Assembly: GCA_022510385.1 (NCBI GenBank)
Contig: JAFLTQ010000008.1
Coordinates: 52,971 to 116,970 of the forward strand
Length of the DNA: 64,000 nt
Direction: 5' to 3'
From: Muribaculaceae bacterium
GTDB lineage: Bacteria > Bacteroidota > Bacteroidia > Bacteroidales > Muribaculaceae
The translations under genes were made by a program, and so were the position numbers. The first letter of the stretch is position 1. Each line of letters begins with the position of its first letter. Positions 55,900-63,824 of the stretch are shown piece by piece. Under the pieces are notes generated by a model. The model was not told where the DNA came from. It did no database searches and saw only the letters and a program-made list of their open reading frames with translations.

Positions 55900-56871
55900 T
55901 CACAGCCCATAGAAATCTTTGATTTTATCTAATTTATTAAGATATTCTTTATCAATATCAGTATACAAAAGAGGTTTTCTCAAAATTTTAATATCTTTTT
56001 GTTGTCCATTCTTAACTTTATATTTTTGTTTTATGACATCAAGAATTTGAGAGCCATTCTTACCTATAATTTCTTCATATAATTTTATATAATTACATAA
56101 AAATAAATTATCTTCTTCAAGAACTGACGGATCATATAAAATTGTACCAAAATATATTTCAGACGCTTCTTTGGATAGTTGTTTATATTCTTGATATTCT
56201 GTTTTAACATAAATATCATTTTTGGAAGTCACTAAATTTTCATCTGTTGGACCTTTCACCAGTCCAATAAGGTGGGAAATTGCTTGCTTTATTCCTTCAA
56301 TATAACAAGAACTCTCTGAATATAGCTGCGCCTTATCTTTAATATCCCTATTAAATTTAATTGGGAATAAGAGATCTTTCAATTCATCATATAATTCGAT
56401 ATATCCCTTACCATATTCTTTCTCAAATTTACAATCATAGTATTCGGAAAATTTTGACTCCAGAAATAAAAGGGTTTTGTTATCCTCTGAAATCAATAAT
56501 ACATCTACACAAGAGGGTCTTCTAATTACTTTATTTCTGACTTCAAAAAGGCAACGATTAAATTTAAGTTCTTCCAATCCAGAGAACTTAACATAAAGAT
56601 CTTTATTAGTATTATTATACAATTTATAAAATACCAATAATGATAAAAGAGAAGAAGAAAGTAAGGAATTTATTTTACTTATCTCATTACCTTTACCTGA
56701 AGTAACAATTGCGAACGCTTCATCAAATTTCCTTTTTTCCTTCAGTTTAAAGAAATCACTAAAATGATTAGAAATGTAATTAGGTGGGAAGAAAAGGAGA
56801 GAACCACTTATGGATTCAATTCTATTCATTGAATTCACTGATATAAGTTTCTCGGCTAATTTTTTAGACAT
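55900..56871 (-). CDS. Unrecognised protein with a PD-(D/E)XK-type nuclease motif
   Basis: A 323-residue protein without a family name I can assign. Residues 120-141 (SCVDVLLISEDNKTLLFLES followed by KF) show the hallmark of PD-(D/E)XK nucleases: Asp123 at the end of one strand, then Glu138-x-Lys140 in the next. This suggests a restriction-like endonuclease. The N-terminal 60 residues and C-terminal half have no recognised domain. It is 14 bases downstream of the 245-residue gene and probably co-expressed under its palindrome-associated promoter. Confidence 0.6.
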   Translation of the reverse strand: MSKKLAEKLISVNSMNRIESISGSLLFFPPNYISNHFSDFFKLKEKRKFDEAFAIVTSGKGNEISKINSLLSSSLLSLLVFYKLYNNTNKDLYVKFSGLEELKFNRCLFEVRNKVIRRPSCVDVLLISEDNKTLLFLESKFSEYYDCKFEKEYGKGYIELYDELKDLLFPIKFNRDIKDKAQLYSESSCYIEGIKQAISHLIGLVKGPTDENLVTSKNDIYVKTEYQEYKQLSKEASEIYFGTILYDPSVLEEDNLFLCNYIKLYEEIIGKNGSQILDVIKQKYKVKNGQQKDIKILRKPLLYTDIDKEYLNKLDKIKDFYGL

Positions 56872-56885
56872 TCTAATTAATTTTT

Positions 56886-57623
56886 TTATAATTGTATAAA
56901 ATCTATTCTTGGTGCATCGTCATAGGGTGTGGCCGGTTCTTCACCCCAATTGCATTTCACAGTCACAAGAGGTTTGAACACGAGGGAATCTTTTTCTATA
57001 TTTGATATGCTTTCTACTTGTCTGAGTATTCTCAGCGGTGAGGGTTCCGGAACATTCTCTAGTTCATTAATTCTTTTGTCGGTGTCCCATAATATCTTTT
57101 TCCATTTATTCCCTAAATAATCAATTGTGTAAACTCCTTCTACAATCACAGGCACTAACAAATCATGTGAATTTTCCTCAACTGATATATGAACCATTAC
57201 ATACGCCTTATCCCCTTTTTGGAATATTTTTTCTCCCTTTAATCTTTCTCCTCCGGGTTTGTTTTTATCATAAAAATATGAGGAAATAAGATTTTTATCT
57301 GAATCATATACGAATTGGAATTCAGGAGATTCGTCTGACTCGACATCTTCCCAAACCTCATCATACAATCCATCTTCCTCATTAAGGACTAATTCTGATT
57401 TACCTCGGCCATGTTCCGGACCTATAATTTTATATGCAAATGTTTTTTCATTGCTCTCTTTATAGTTTTGTAAAGCATTTGCGGCTTCTTCACGTGAAGG
57501 ATAATGACCGATTGATTCCTCTTTGAATTCATAAAATTTTTCATTTCCTTGACTCACTAAAATCTCAGAATCAATGGGGATTAACGATAATTTAGTTAGT
57601 TGGACTTCTTCAGGATAATTCAT
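56886..57623 (-). CDS. Unrecognised acidic protein, partner of the nuclease-like gene
   Basis: A 245-residue soluble protein, acidic in the middle, with no motif I recognise and no signal peptide or membrane segment. The C-terminus contains a beta-rich segment (LVPVIVEGVYTIDYLGNKWK). It is the first gene of a two-gene minus-strand unit with the PD-(D/E)XK-like protein. A role as specificity, antitoxin or immunity partner is only a guess from context. Confidence 0.55.
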   Translation of the reverse strand: MNYPEEVQLTKLSLIPIDSEILVSQGNEKFYEFKEESIGHYPSREEAANALQNYKESNEKTFAYKIIGPEHGRGKSELVLNEEDGLYDEVWEDVESDESPEFQFVYDSDKNLISSYFYDKNKPGGERLKGEKIFQKGDKAYVMVHISVEENSHDLLVPVIVEGVYTIDYLGNKWKKILWDTDKRINELENVPEPSPLRILRQVESISNIEKDSLVFKPLVTVKCNWGEEPATPYDDAPRIDFIQL

Positions 57624-57648
57624 AACTATTTTTTCCTTTTTGTTAAGT

Positions 57649-57657
57649 GCAAAGATA
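57649..57657 (-). promoter_or_regulatory. -7 promoter element (TATCTTTGC on minus strand) of the nuclease unit
   Basis: An exact TAnnTTTGC 26 bases before the ATG at 57623, directly touching the palindrome upstream of it. Confidence 0.65.
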
Positions 57658-57672
57658 ATTCAGAGCTGAATT
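57657..57672. promoter_or_regulatory. Palindromic operator candidate AATTCAG-AG-CTGAATT
   Basis: A perfect 7-2-7 inverted repeat abutting the -7 box, in the core promoter of the nuclease unit, where a bound repressor would block transcription. Confidence 0.55.
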
Positions 57673-58172
57673 AATAATCTTCAGAATTACAAAATTAACA
57701 TTTATGTGTCTCAAATTTTGTTACAGCTCATTTTTATGATAAAGATAACAATTTTTTTCAGTACCCTTTTCTGAGTCATCTTAATATTTGATTTGCAATT
57801 TGAATTAACTACACTAAAAGATTATGTTGTTACACTCTAACTTCGCAACCAAATAACAAAATAACAGAATAGTAAGACAATAGAAGGATATAATGTGAAG
57901 AAATTCCCGGACAATGTTGAAGATGCCGCACTGGATTAGATAAAGCAACTTCTTTCAATTGATGTGTGGTTGTTTTTAGGGGAATATGAAACCTATTATA
58001 TAATAACGGATGGCAAGGGACATATAACTCTCAGTGAAGTAAATTCATGGTAAAACTATTGCTGAGCTAATTAAACAAAAATATTTTCACCATGAAAGGA
58101 GCTGATAAGGAAGAAATTTTAACTGAAATACATAATTATTCTTAAACTTGACTCACGAAATGATACAGGTTA
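57673..58172. other. 500-base gap with no intact gene
   Basis: An AT-rich stretch. I see no intact ORF or structured RNA. The right half contains a broken reading frame (see 57895-58053) and a 17-codon ATG frame near 58092 that ends before the WYL gene. Confidence 0.5.
57895..58053 (+). pseudogene. Possible remnant of a small gene with an in-frame TAG
   Basis: From GTG 57895 the frame reads 14 residues, hits TAG at 57937-57939, then continues 37 residues (including GEYETYYIITDGKGHITLSE) to TAA. The composition after the stop looks protein-like. The family is unknown, and it could be chance. Confidence 0.3.
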
Positions 58173-58176
58173 TTGT

Positions 58177-58184
58177 TAACTTTG
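58177..58184 (+). promoter_or_regulatory. -7 promoter element (TAACTTTG) of the WYL regulator gene
   Basis: It matches TAnnTTTG and overlaps the possible early start codon at 58173, so translation should begin at ATG 58203. Confidence 0.55.
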
Positions 58185-58202
58185 TGGTATAATTTATATT
58201 TT

Positions 58203-59105
58203 ATGACTCAACTACAGAAATACACATGGCTGATTGAGACTATCCGAAGAGCCGGAAAAATATCTCACAAAGATCTGTCAGACCGTTGGGAAAGAGCAAA
58301 GGATTTGAGTGATTGCAAACCGTTGCATAGAGCCACCTTCAACCGTTGGCGAGATGCAATATTCAGTCAATTCGGCATCATAATTGAATGTCAGAAAGTT
58401 GGTGGCTATCTCTATTATATAGAGAATCCGGAAGACATCGATGAAGACAAACTGAAGAAATGGATGCTTGACTCCTTCGCAGTGGGTAATCTTATCGGAG
58501 AGAATCTTTCCTTGAAAGATCGAATTCTTGTCAACAAGATACCCTCCGGCAGTGACCATCTTAAGACTATTCTAGATGCAATGAGGGATAATCAGGTTGT
58601 TGAAATAATCTACAAACCTTTCAAACACTCCCACGGTTATACATTCCCCATAGAACCTTATTGTGTCAAGTTGCATGAGAACCGTTGGTATGTTCTTGGA
58701 AAAAACAATCGTGATGAAATAAAATTATATGGATTAGACCGTATTGAAGAAGCTCGTATCCTCGAGAGAAACTTCGTTCTTCCCAAAGAATTCAGTGCCT
58801 CTGAATTCTTTGCTCCATTTTATGGAGTGGCAACAGGCTACGATGTTAAGCCACAGAGAATAATTTTAAGGGCCGATGAAAATCATAAATACTATATGAA
58901 CACATTGCCACTTCATGACAGTCAGAAGCTTATTGAAGACTGTGGCGAGTATGCAGATTTTGAATTAGTACTGGCTCCTACTTATGATTTCGTGATGAAA
59001 CTTCTTCAATATGGAAGTATGATTGAGGTTATATCCCCTGATTCTCTTAGGAAAACAATGAAAGGATGGATTTCTGAAATGATGAATTTATATCTTAGCG
59101 ATTGA
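58203..59105 (+). CDS. WYL-domain transcriptional regulator
   Basis: A 300-residue regulator. The N-terminal DNA-binding part (about 1-75) includes RATFNRWRDAIFSQFG and is followed by a WYL domain (about 125-215: VVEIIYKPF, RWYVLGKN, YGLDRI) and a C-terminal WCX-like segment. WYL proteins sense nucleic acid or nucleotide ligands and often control phage-defence loci (BrxR, CapW). I chose ATG 58203 because earlier starts overlap the promoter. Its target here is unknown; the palindrome at 57657 is a candidate. Confidence 0.83.
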   Translation: MTQLQKYTWLIETIRRAGKISHKDLSDRWERAKDLSDCKPLHRATFNRWRDAIFSQFGIIIECQKVGGYLYYIENPEDIDEDKLKKWMLDSFAVGNLIGENLSLKDRILVNKIPSGSDHLKTILDAMRDNQVVEIIYKPFKHSHGYTFPIEPYCVKLHENRWYVLGKNNRDEIKLYGLDRIEEARILERNFVLPKEFSASEFFAPFYGVATGYDVKPQRIILRADENHKYYMNTLPLHDSQKLIEDCGEYADFELVLAPTYDFVMKLLQYGSMIEVISPDSLRKTMKGWISEMMNLYLSD

Positions 59106-59190
59106 AAATAGAGTAATTATTTATTTTTAATCTTTAAATATTTAATATTTGATATTTTATCTTTAAACTTACAATTCGAAACTTTGAATT

Positions 59191-59679
59191 ATGACTGATT
59201 TTGCAGCAATAGATTTTGAAACAGCCAACGGCCGACGTTCCAGTGTTTGCAGTGTCGGCATTGTGATAGTTAGAAATGGTGAAATAGTTGACCGTTTTTA
59301 TAGCCTTATCCGTCCACGGCCCAATTATTATACGGAGTGGACAACAGAAATTCATGGTCTTGATCATTTCGATACAGATTATGAAGAGAATTTTCCGGAA
59401 GTATGGGCGAGAGTAAGTAACAGACTGGAAGGTTTGCCTTTAGTCGCCCATAATAAACCTTTTGATGAAAGTTGCCTAAAAGCTGTTTTTATGGAATATG
59501 GAATGGTATATCCGGGATATGAATTTCATTGTACCCTGGCTGCTTCCCGCAGATGTCTTAACCTTCCTAATCACCAGCTTCACACTGTTGCAGCAGCCTG
59601 TGGCTATGACATGGAAAATCATCACCATGCTTTAGCAGATGCAGAGGCTTGTGCCGCGATTGCCTTGAAACTTTTATAA
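59191..59679 (+). CDS. DnaQ-like 3'-5' exonuclease, small
   Basis: A 162-residue DEDDh exonuclease domain only. Exo I is AAIDFETANG, Exo II is AHNKPFDESCL, and Exo III is HHALADAEAC with the catalytic His. The length and FETA motif resemble stand-alone DnaQ-type exonucleases, distinct from the longer one at 13993. It follows the WYL gene by 85 bases on the same strand. Confidence 0.85.
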   Translation: MTDFAAIDFETANGRRSSVCSVGIVIVRNGEIVDRFYSLIRPRPNYYTEWTTEIHGLDHFDTDYEENFPEVWARVSNRLEGLPLVAHNKPFDESCLKAVFMEYGMVYPGYEFHCTLAASRRCLNLPNHQLHTVAAACGYDMENHHHALADAEACAAIALKLL

Positions 59680-59682
59680 TAA

Positions 59683-59767
59683 AATAAGAGAAGACAAGGA
59701 TCTTCAACATAATCTTGTAGAACTTATCGATGAATTAACTCATGTGATGGAAAGACAAAGGGAATGA
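59683..59767 (+). pseudogene. Possible 3' remnant of a gene (no start codon)
   Basis: A frame reading ...REDKDLQHNLVELIDELTH to TGA 59765-59767 looks helical and protein-like but has no start. It touches the ATG of the next gene (59768). Chance is not excluded. Confidence 0.25.
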
Positions 59768-60283
59768 ATGTTTCAATATATTGCTGACATAGATCATTAT
59801 AATGTAGTACTGGATAAAGTCAGGAACGCGAGATCCTTATTATGGATTGGCACGGCTGATATAAAAGACCTGCATGTTAAATCAGGATTGAATACGGAAC
59901 CATTTTTAAGAGTAATAGCCAATCTTATAAAGAATGGCGTCGAAGTCAGGCTTATTCATGCTAAAGAACCGGGTCAAGCTTTCAGAGAGGATTTCGACAA
60001 ATACCCGGTTTTAAAAACAATGCTGGAAAGAGTTCTTTGTCCCAGAGTACATTTCAAGATTATAATTATTGATGGCCAATATGCTTATATCGGTTCTGCT
60101 AATCTGACCGGTGCTGGAATGGGTATGAAGAGTAGTAACAAAAGAAATTTCGAAGCCGGAATTTTAACTGATCAAGCCTCATTGGTAGAATCGGCGATGG
60201 AACAATTCGATTCTGTATGGCGAGGAGAACATTGTAACAAATGTGGCCGCAAAGATTTCTGTGGCGACCCTATTATAAAATAA
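59768..60283 (+). CDS. Phospholipase D-like protein with one HKD motif
   Basis: A 171-residue PLD-superfamily protein with a single HKD site (HFKIIIIDG, HxKx4D, then GSANLTGAG), as in small nucleases such as Nuc that work as dimers. The C-terminus has a Cys/Lys-rich knuckle (CNKCGRKDFC) that may bind zinc. There is no signal peptide, so it is cytoplasmic and likely acts on nucleic acid (inference). Confidence 0.8.
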   Translation: MFQYIADIDHYNVVLDKVRNARSLLWIGTADIKDLHVKSGLNTEPFLRVIANLIKNGVEVRLIHAKEPGQAFREDFDKYPVLKTMLERVLCPRVHFKIIIIDGQYAYIGSANLTGAGMGMKSSNKRNFEAGILTDQASLVESAMEQFDSVWRGEHCNKCGRKDFCGDPIIK

Positions 60284-60288
60284 TTATT

Positions 60289-60657
60289 ATGAAAAAACTA
60301 TTATTAATTTTTTTATTAGCTATGTTTGGAATGACTTCAAAAGCAGAACAAATTTCAAGTGTAGAAACTTCCGGAAGCTGGGTTTACATTTATAATTCCC
60401 AAGGTAAAAAATATAAAACCCTCTCAGTTTCAACTGTTGGCACTGTCATGGGTTATAGCTCCAGTTTCTTTGTAAGTCAGAATGGTAGTTGGATCTACCT
60501 GTGGGATTCTGAAGGTAAGAAAATTAACACTATGTCCAAAAGTACGGTTGGAGAAGTTATAGGAGTTGCCGGTGATACTTTCACATCCAAAAATGGTAGT
60601 TGGATATACACCTGGAATAAAGAAGGAAAGAAAATAAATACCCGATCTGCACATTAA
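60289..60657 (+). CDS. Exported protein of 37-residue GSWIY-type repeats
   Basis: A 122-residue protein with a signal peptide (KKLLLIFLLAMFG, cleavage near SKA). The mature part is two full 37-residue repeats and a partial third, each with GSWxYxW/Y, GKK and STVGxVxG. This looks like a small beta-propeller-like or solenoid protein. The start at ATG 60289 begins the signal peptide; an in-frame start inside the PLD gene is rejected. It ends at a strong terminator. Confidence 0.7.
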   Translation: MKKLLLIFLLAMFGMTSKAEQISSVETSGSWVYIYNSQGKKYKTLSVSTVGTVMGYSSSFFVSQNGSWIYLWDSEGKKINTMSKSTVGEVIGVAGDTFTSKNGSWIYTWNKEGKKINTRSAH

Positions 60658-60683
60658 ACGAAGTGATTTTTAATTAATCAAAG

Positions 60684-60712
60684 AGGTACACAGGTAGGGT
60701 GTGTACCTTTTT
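60684..60712 (+). terminator. Rho-independent terminator after the repeat protein gene
   Basis: The perfect 9-bp stem AGGTACACA/TGTGTACCT with a 7-base loop is followed by a T run (60708-60712). Confidence 0.85.
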
Positions 60713-60896
60713 CTAACTGTGCAATGTCAATCAAAAGGAAGGAAAGGAAAAAACTTTGGTGGCAGAAGTGAAACGGCAAAAACGAAATTACGACCATAAA
60801 GATATCATGGCAAAAGTAAATCATATTAAAAACACTATTCTTGATCAGTAAATGATTGAAACCGGATTATTCACGTTGGAAGATATGTAACAAAAA
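60713..60896 (+). pseudogene. Gap with apparent gene remnants
   Basis: A start-less frame ends at TAA 60849-60851 (VAEVKRQKRNYDHKDIMAK... in part), followed by a 12-codon ATG frame. It is basic and helical in character. The family is not recognised. Confidence 0.25.
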
Positions 60897-61466
60897 ATGA
60901 TTATGGAATTTAATGAGATATGGGAAAAAATGTTGAGGGGAGAGGAATACGATGCCACTCATTCAGGATTGAGAGACCTGTTACAACAGACAAGAATGAA
61001 AATCTGGAAATTCAATAATCTTCGACCTGATGAAACGAATGAGATGAATGAAATTTTGAGAGATCTTTTAGGTTCAATCGGAGAAAGATTCATTATCAAT
61101 CAGCCATTCAGATGTGATTATGGATGTAACATATTCTTAGGGGAAGACTGTTTCATAAACTTCAACTGTACAATTCTTGATGAAGCCGAAGTAACCATTG
61201 GCAATAATGCGTTTCTTGGACCCAACGTGAGTATTTATACTGCCTGTCACCCATTGGAAGTGGATAGAAGAAACCGGTTTATCGAGTGGGCTGAATCTGT
61301 AACCATAGGAGATAATGTTTGGATTGGAGGTGATGTCACGATCCTGCCCGGAGTTTCAATCGGAGATAATGTAGTTATTGGTGCAGGGTCAGTAGTAACC
61401 AAAAGCTTCCCCTCTAATGTAGTTTTAGCCGGTAATCCCGCTAAAATCATCAAAGAAATCAATTGA
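60897..61466 (+). CDS. Hexapeptide-repeat O-acetyltransferase (maltose/galactoside acetyltransferase type)
   Basis: A 189-residue left-handed beta-helix enzyme. It has the N-terminal Mac domain (MLRGEEYDATHSGLRDL), the CoA/sugar-binding NFNCTILDEAEVTIGN, the catalytic His in YTACHPLE, and GDNVWIGGDVTILPGV then NPAKII at the end. It acetylates sugars using acetyl-CoA. ATG 60897 or the in-frame ATG 60903 fits. It seems unrelated to the neighbouring nucleases. Confidence 0.87.
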   Translation: MIMEFNEIWEKMLRGEEYDATHSGLRDLLQQTRMKIWKFNNLRPDETNEMNEILRDLLGSIGERFIINQPFRCDYGCNIFLGEDCFINFNCTILDEAEVTIGNNAFLGPNVSIYTACHPLEVDRRNRFIEWAESVTIGDNVWIGGDVTILPGVSIGDNVVIGAGSVVTKSFPSNVVLAGNPAKIIKEIN

Positions 61467-61799
61467 ACCGGATTCTTGTAATTGAAAGTCCGGAAGGCGC
61501 GAAAATCACTTTCTCCAATGAATAGACAAAAAGATCCGGACTAATTTCATATCACAAATTCAAGTCTCTTAAAATCAACGGATGCGTATATCGCATTGTA
61601 CCTTGTTCTTTTCTTACAGTTTTAGCCTTGTTATCTCCCGATAACTCAATCTAAATCAAGCATTTAAATTCAATCTTCACGACCTCCCTCACTCTTTTAC
61701 AAAATTAATAAAATCCCCGGTTTGTACCTCAAAAATTTTGAAGAAAATTTAATTAATAGGGATTAAACCATGAGAATTTGTCACGAGTTGGTTGAATAA

Positions 61800-61816
61800 G
61801 GGTACAGACTGTACCC
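61800..61816. promoter_or_regulatory. Perfect palindrome GGGTACAG-A-CTGTACCC
   Basis: An 8-1-8 perfect inverted repeat in a gap of over 500 bases. It has operator-like geometry, and the related GTAC-containing repeat at 61870-61896 lies 53 bases on. Confidence 0.55.
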
Positions 61817-61869
61817 GGTTTAGTAGGATGGTTGGAAAAATCAGACTTTAATTACTATGGTATTAATGT

Positions 61870-61896
61870 CAATTGTACGATTTTAACGTACAGTTG
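61870..61896. repeat. Inverted repeat CAATTGTACG / CGTACAGTTG
   Basis: Ten-base arms (one G-U if transcribed) around a 7-base AT loop. Confidence 0.5.
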
Positions 61897-62000
61897 ATTT
61901 CAAGAACTATCTGATAAAATATTTGAACCTACTACAATCTCTAGTAGGTTCCAGTTCTTAAAATAAACTTTCTCTTAATAAAAATAACATTATTTTCATA

Positions 62001-62327
62001 TCAAGTTTTTAAATATTTTATGTATTGTCTAATTCCATCTGATGCCAAAGGAAATATAAATAATTTTTTAGCAATTTTTTTAGCTAAATTACTAAACCAC
62101 CAAATAATAGCAATTTTAACAAATAGTAAGAAAAATGTTATAGGTTTAAGTTCTAAGAGGCTTATTTCTATTAAACAGTTACAGGGTTGAATAAAAGACA
62201 AAACGAAAAATAGTTTAAAAAATGGACTGATATATTTTTTGTAAAATTTAACTTGATTCTCCTCAGACTCCAAAGGTTCAATTAGAGGTAGAAGATTTTT
62301 TCTAAAGAATGGTTTAAATTTTTTCAT
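62001..62327 (-). CDS. Small membrane protein downstream of the Panacea antitoxin gene
   Basis: A 108-residue basic protein with two likely membrane segments (FKLFFVLSFIQPCNCLIEI and ITFFLLFVKIAIIWWF) and Lys-rich ends. I do not recognise the family. It starts 33 bases after the antitoxin-like gene's stop, so it is probably co-transcribed as the third gene of that unit. Confidence 0.55.
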   Translation of the reverse strand: MKKFKPFFRKNLLPLIEPLESEENQVKFYKKYISPFFKLFFVLSFIQPCNCLIEISLLELKPITFFLLFVKIAIIWWFSNLAKKIAKKLFIFPLASDGIRQYIKYLKT

Positions 62328-62360
62328 ATCTTATAATTGTTATTGGGTATTTAATTGGAC

Positions 62361-63362
62361 TTAGATCAACTTCAAATGAAATGCTTCATCATAGGGAATG
62401 TAGGATTGAGTATTTGATGCATTTTTCCATCCTTCTTCCTGATGACTGGCTTCGATTATTTCTGACACTGTTAACGATTTAAGTTTTTCCACTACATATT
62501 TTATGGATTCTTTTTCACCGGCTGATAATTCTTTAACTTCTAAATCAGAAGAACAAGACAGGAGGGTATTAATCATTCCATGAGCTTCAATCATCTTTTT
62601 TTTGAGATTTGGTATATTATCATAGATTGTGGCATAATGGTCCGGAACAGGACCTAAATTCAACGCTCTGTATTGGAGTCCACTGATTGACTGTCCGGTT
62701 TTCCTATAATTGCAGAAATCAGCATAGAACATCAACTTATTAAGTTTTGTTGGGAAGACCTCTCCATGTATTTGGATAATATATTGCACCATTTCAAAAA
62801 GTTTGGCTATTTTCTTTTGACCATACCCATTGCAAATATTTCTGCTATTATCATAATAAATTATTTGATGCAAAGCTGAATATTCTTCTTCTTTCTCGTC
62901 ACTCATATTGATAGAGATAAGAACTTTATTATATTCGGAATATTGGAAAGAATCTTTGCATCCCTTTAACAATCCTAAAATCACCAGCTTATCTTTGATT
63001 GCAGCAATCATTTTTCCATTTGATTCTGATGGTACATCACCGGCTTCATATTTCGCATATTGATTAGTCCCAAATCCGAGAATACGGGAAATTTGAGAAT
63101 AATTCAGTCCGTATTTCTGTCGAATCTCCTTTATTTCGTCTGGAAAGGGAATTCCATGTTTAACTCTATATTGAGAATATAAGTCATTGAATTGTAAAGT
63201 GTCTTGTTCAGTGGTAGTAAACTGTTCTCCACTATCTTCACAGATATAATATCGAACATTAACTCTATATTCCTCCCTACGAAATTCCTTGATTTCAGTT
63301 GTGCTTATTTCCTTAACTTTCCCGCCTGTTATAGGGCTCTCCATATCTACATATCTTTCCAT
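62361..63362 (-). CDS. Panacea-domain (DUF4065/SocA-like) antitoxin with HTH
   Basis: A 333-residue protein. The N-terminal 70 residues resemble MqsA-type beta domains, followed by a helix-turn-helix (about 80-115: IRQKYGLNYSQISRILGF, NQYAKYEAG). The C-terminal Panacea/SocA domain (about 190-330) has TKLNKLMFYADF and YRALNLGPVPDHY. Panacea antitoxins neutralise varied toxins, and the HTH suggests autoregulation. The toxin gene lies directly upstream; its original stop is 3 bases before this ATG. Confidence 0.82.
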   Translation of the reverse strand: MERYVDMESPITGGKVKEISTTEIKEFRREEYRVNVRYYICEDSGEQFTTTEQDTLQFNDLYSQYRVKHGIPFPDEIKEIRQKYGLNYSQISRILGFGTNQYAKYEAGDVPSESNGKMIAAIKDKLVILGLLKGCKDSFQYSEYNKVLISINMSDEKEEEYSALHQIIYYDNSRNICNGYGQKKIAKLFEMVQYIIQIHGEVFPTKLNKLMFYADFCNYRKTGQSISGLQYRALNLGPVPDHYATIYDNIPNLKKKMIEAHGMINTLLSCSSDLEVKELSAGEKESIKYVVEKLKSLTVSEIIEASHQEEGWKNASNTQSYIPYDEAFHLKLI

Positions 63363-63365
63363 AAT

Positions 63366-63719
63366 TCATTTGTCTTTTAATGGATAATTCAACGGATGCT
63401 CTGCCTCATGGAATGAAATTCATATTGTTTTGTTTCCGGGTCTACCCATTGATATTTTAATATATAGTTCTGTACCGTCATAATCTTTACCAAACACCCA
63501 CATGTCACCGAATGATACTTCATCAATAACTGTATGAGAATAATCTTCCTTTTCAATCTTTTTAATAATCTCTTCACGAGCTATAGGTGTAATACCCAAA
63601 ACTCTTAATGCCTCTTCATTCTTCTCTCGATTAATGAAGATTATACCCCAAACATTAAATTTAGGTTTGAATTCCCGAAGGAAAGCTTCAACCTCTTGTT
63701 CATTCTTTATACTTATCAT
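63366..63719 (-). pseudogene. MqsR/RelE-like toxin gene with premature in-frame TGA
   Basis: From ATG 63719 the frame encodes 99 residues (HTVIDEVSFGDMWVFG; ELYIKISMGRPGNKTI) before TGA at 63420-63422. The same frame then continues with 17 sensible residues (ISFHEAEHPLNYPLKDK) to a stop at 63366-63368, 3 bases before the antitoxin ATG. The full product would be 117 residues, fitting small RNase toxins. A Cys codon (TGC/TGT) to TGA change is the simplest explanation. ATG 63719 is preferred over GTG 63749, which lies upstream of the -7 box. Confidence 0.65.
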
Positions 63720-63737
63720 CTTCCTGGTTTTTATAAT

Positions 63738-63746
63738 GCAAAAATA
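63738..63746 (-). promoter_or_regulatory. -7 promoter element (TATTTTTGC on minus strand) of the toxin-antitoxin unit
   Basis: An exact TAnnTTTGC 19 bases before the ATG at 63719. Confidence 0.65.
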
Positions 63747-63824
63747 CACTATAAAGTTGAAATAATGAAATTCTATTCACTTTAAAATGCAATATATGTT
63801 TTTTTGACTCTTATAAATTTTTTA

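Larger units (their letters stand above)
61467..62000. other. 534-base gap with palindromes and a possible decayed frame
   Basis: There is no intact gene. It holds a frame with an in-frame TAG (61463-61654), an 8-bp inverted repeat (AGTCCGGA 61487-61494 with TCCGGACT 61535-61542) and two further inverted repeats at 61800-61816 and 61870-61896. Confidence 0.5.

Noticed and set aside
63420..63422. Selenocysteine recoding of the toxin TGA
   Set aside because: No convincing SECIS hairpin follows, no selenocysteine genes are in the window, and Cys-to-stop mutation is simpler.
63389..63577. A 62-codon minus-strand frame overlapping the toxin gene
   Set aside because: It is a different frame inside the toxin gene with a basic, unstructured product. 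The toxin's own frame continues past its TGA with better protein character.
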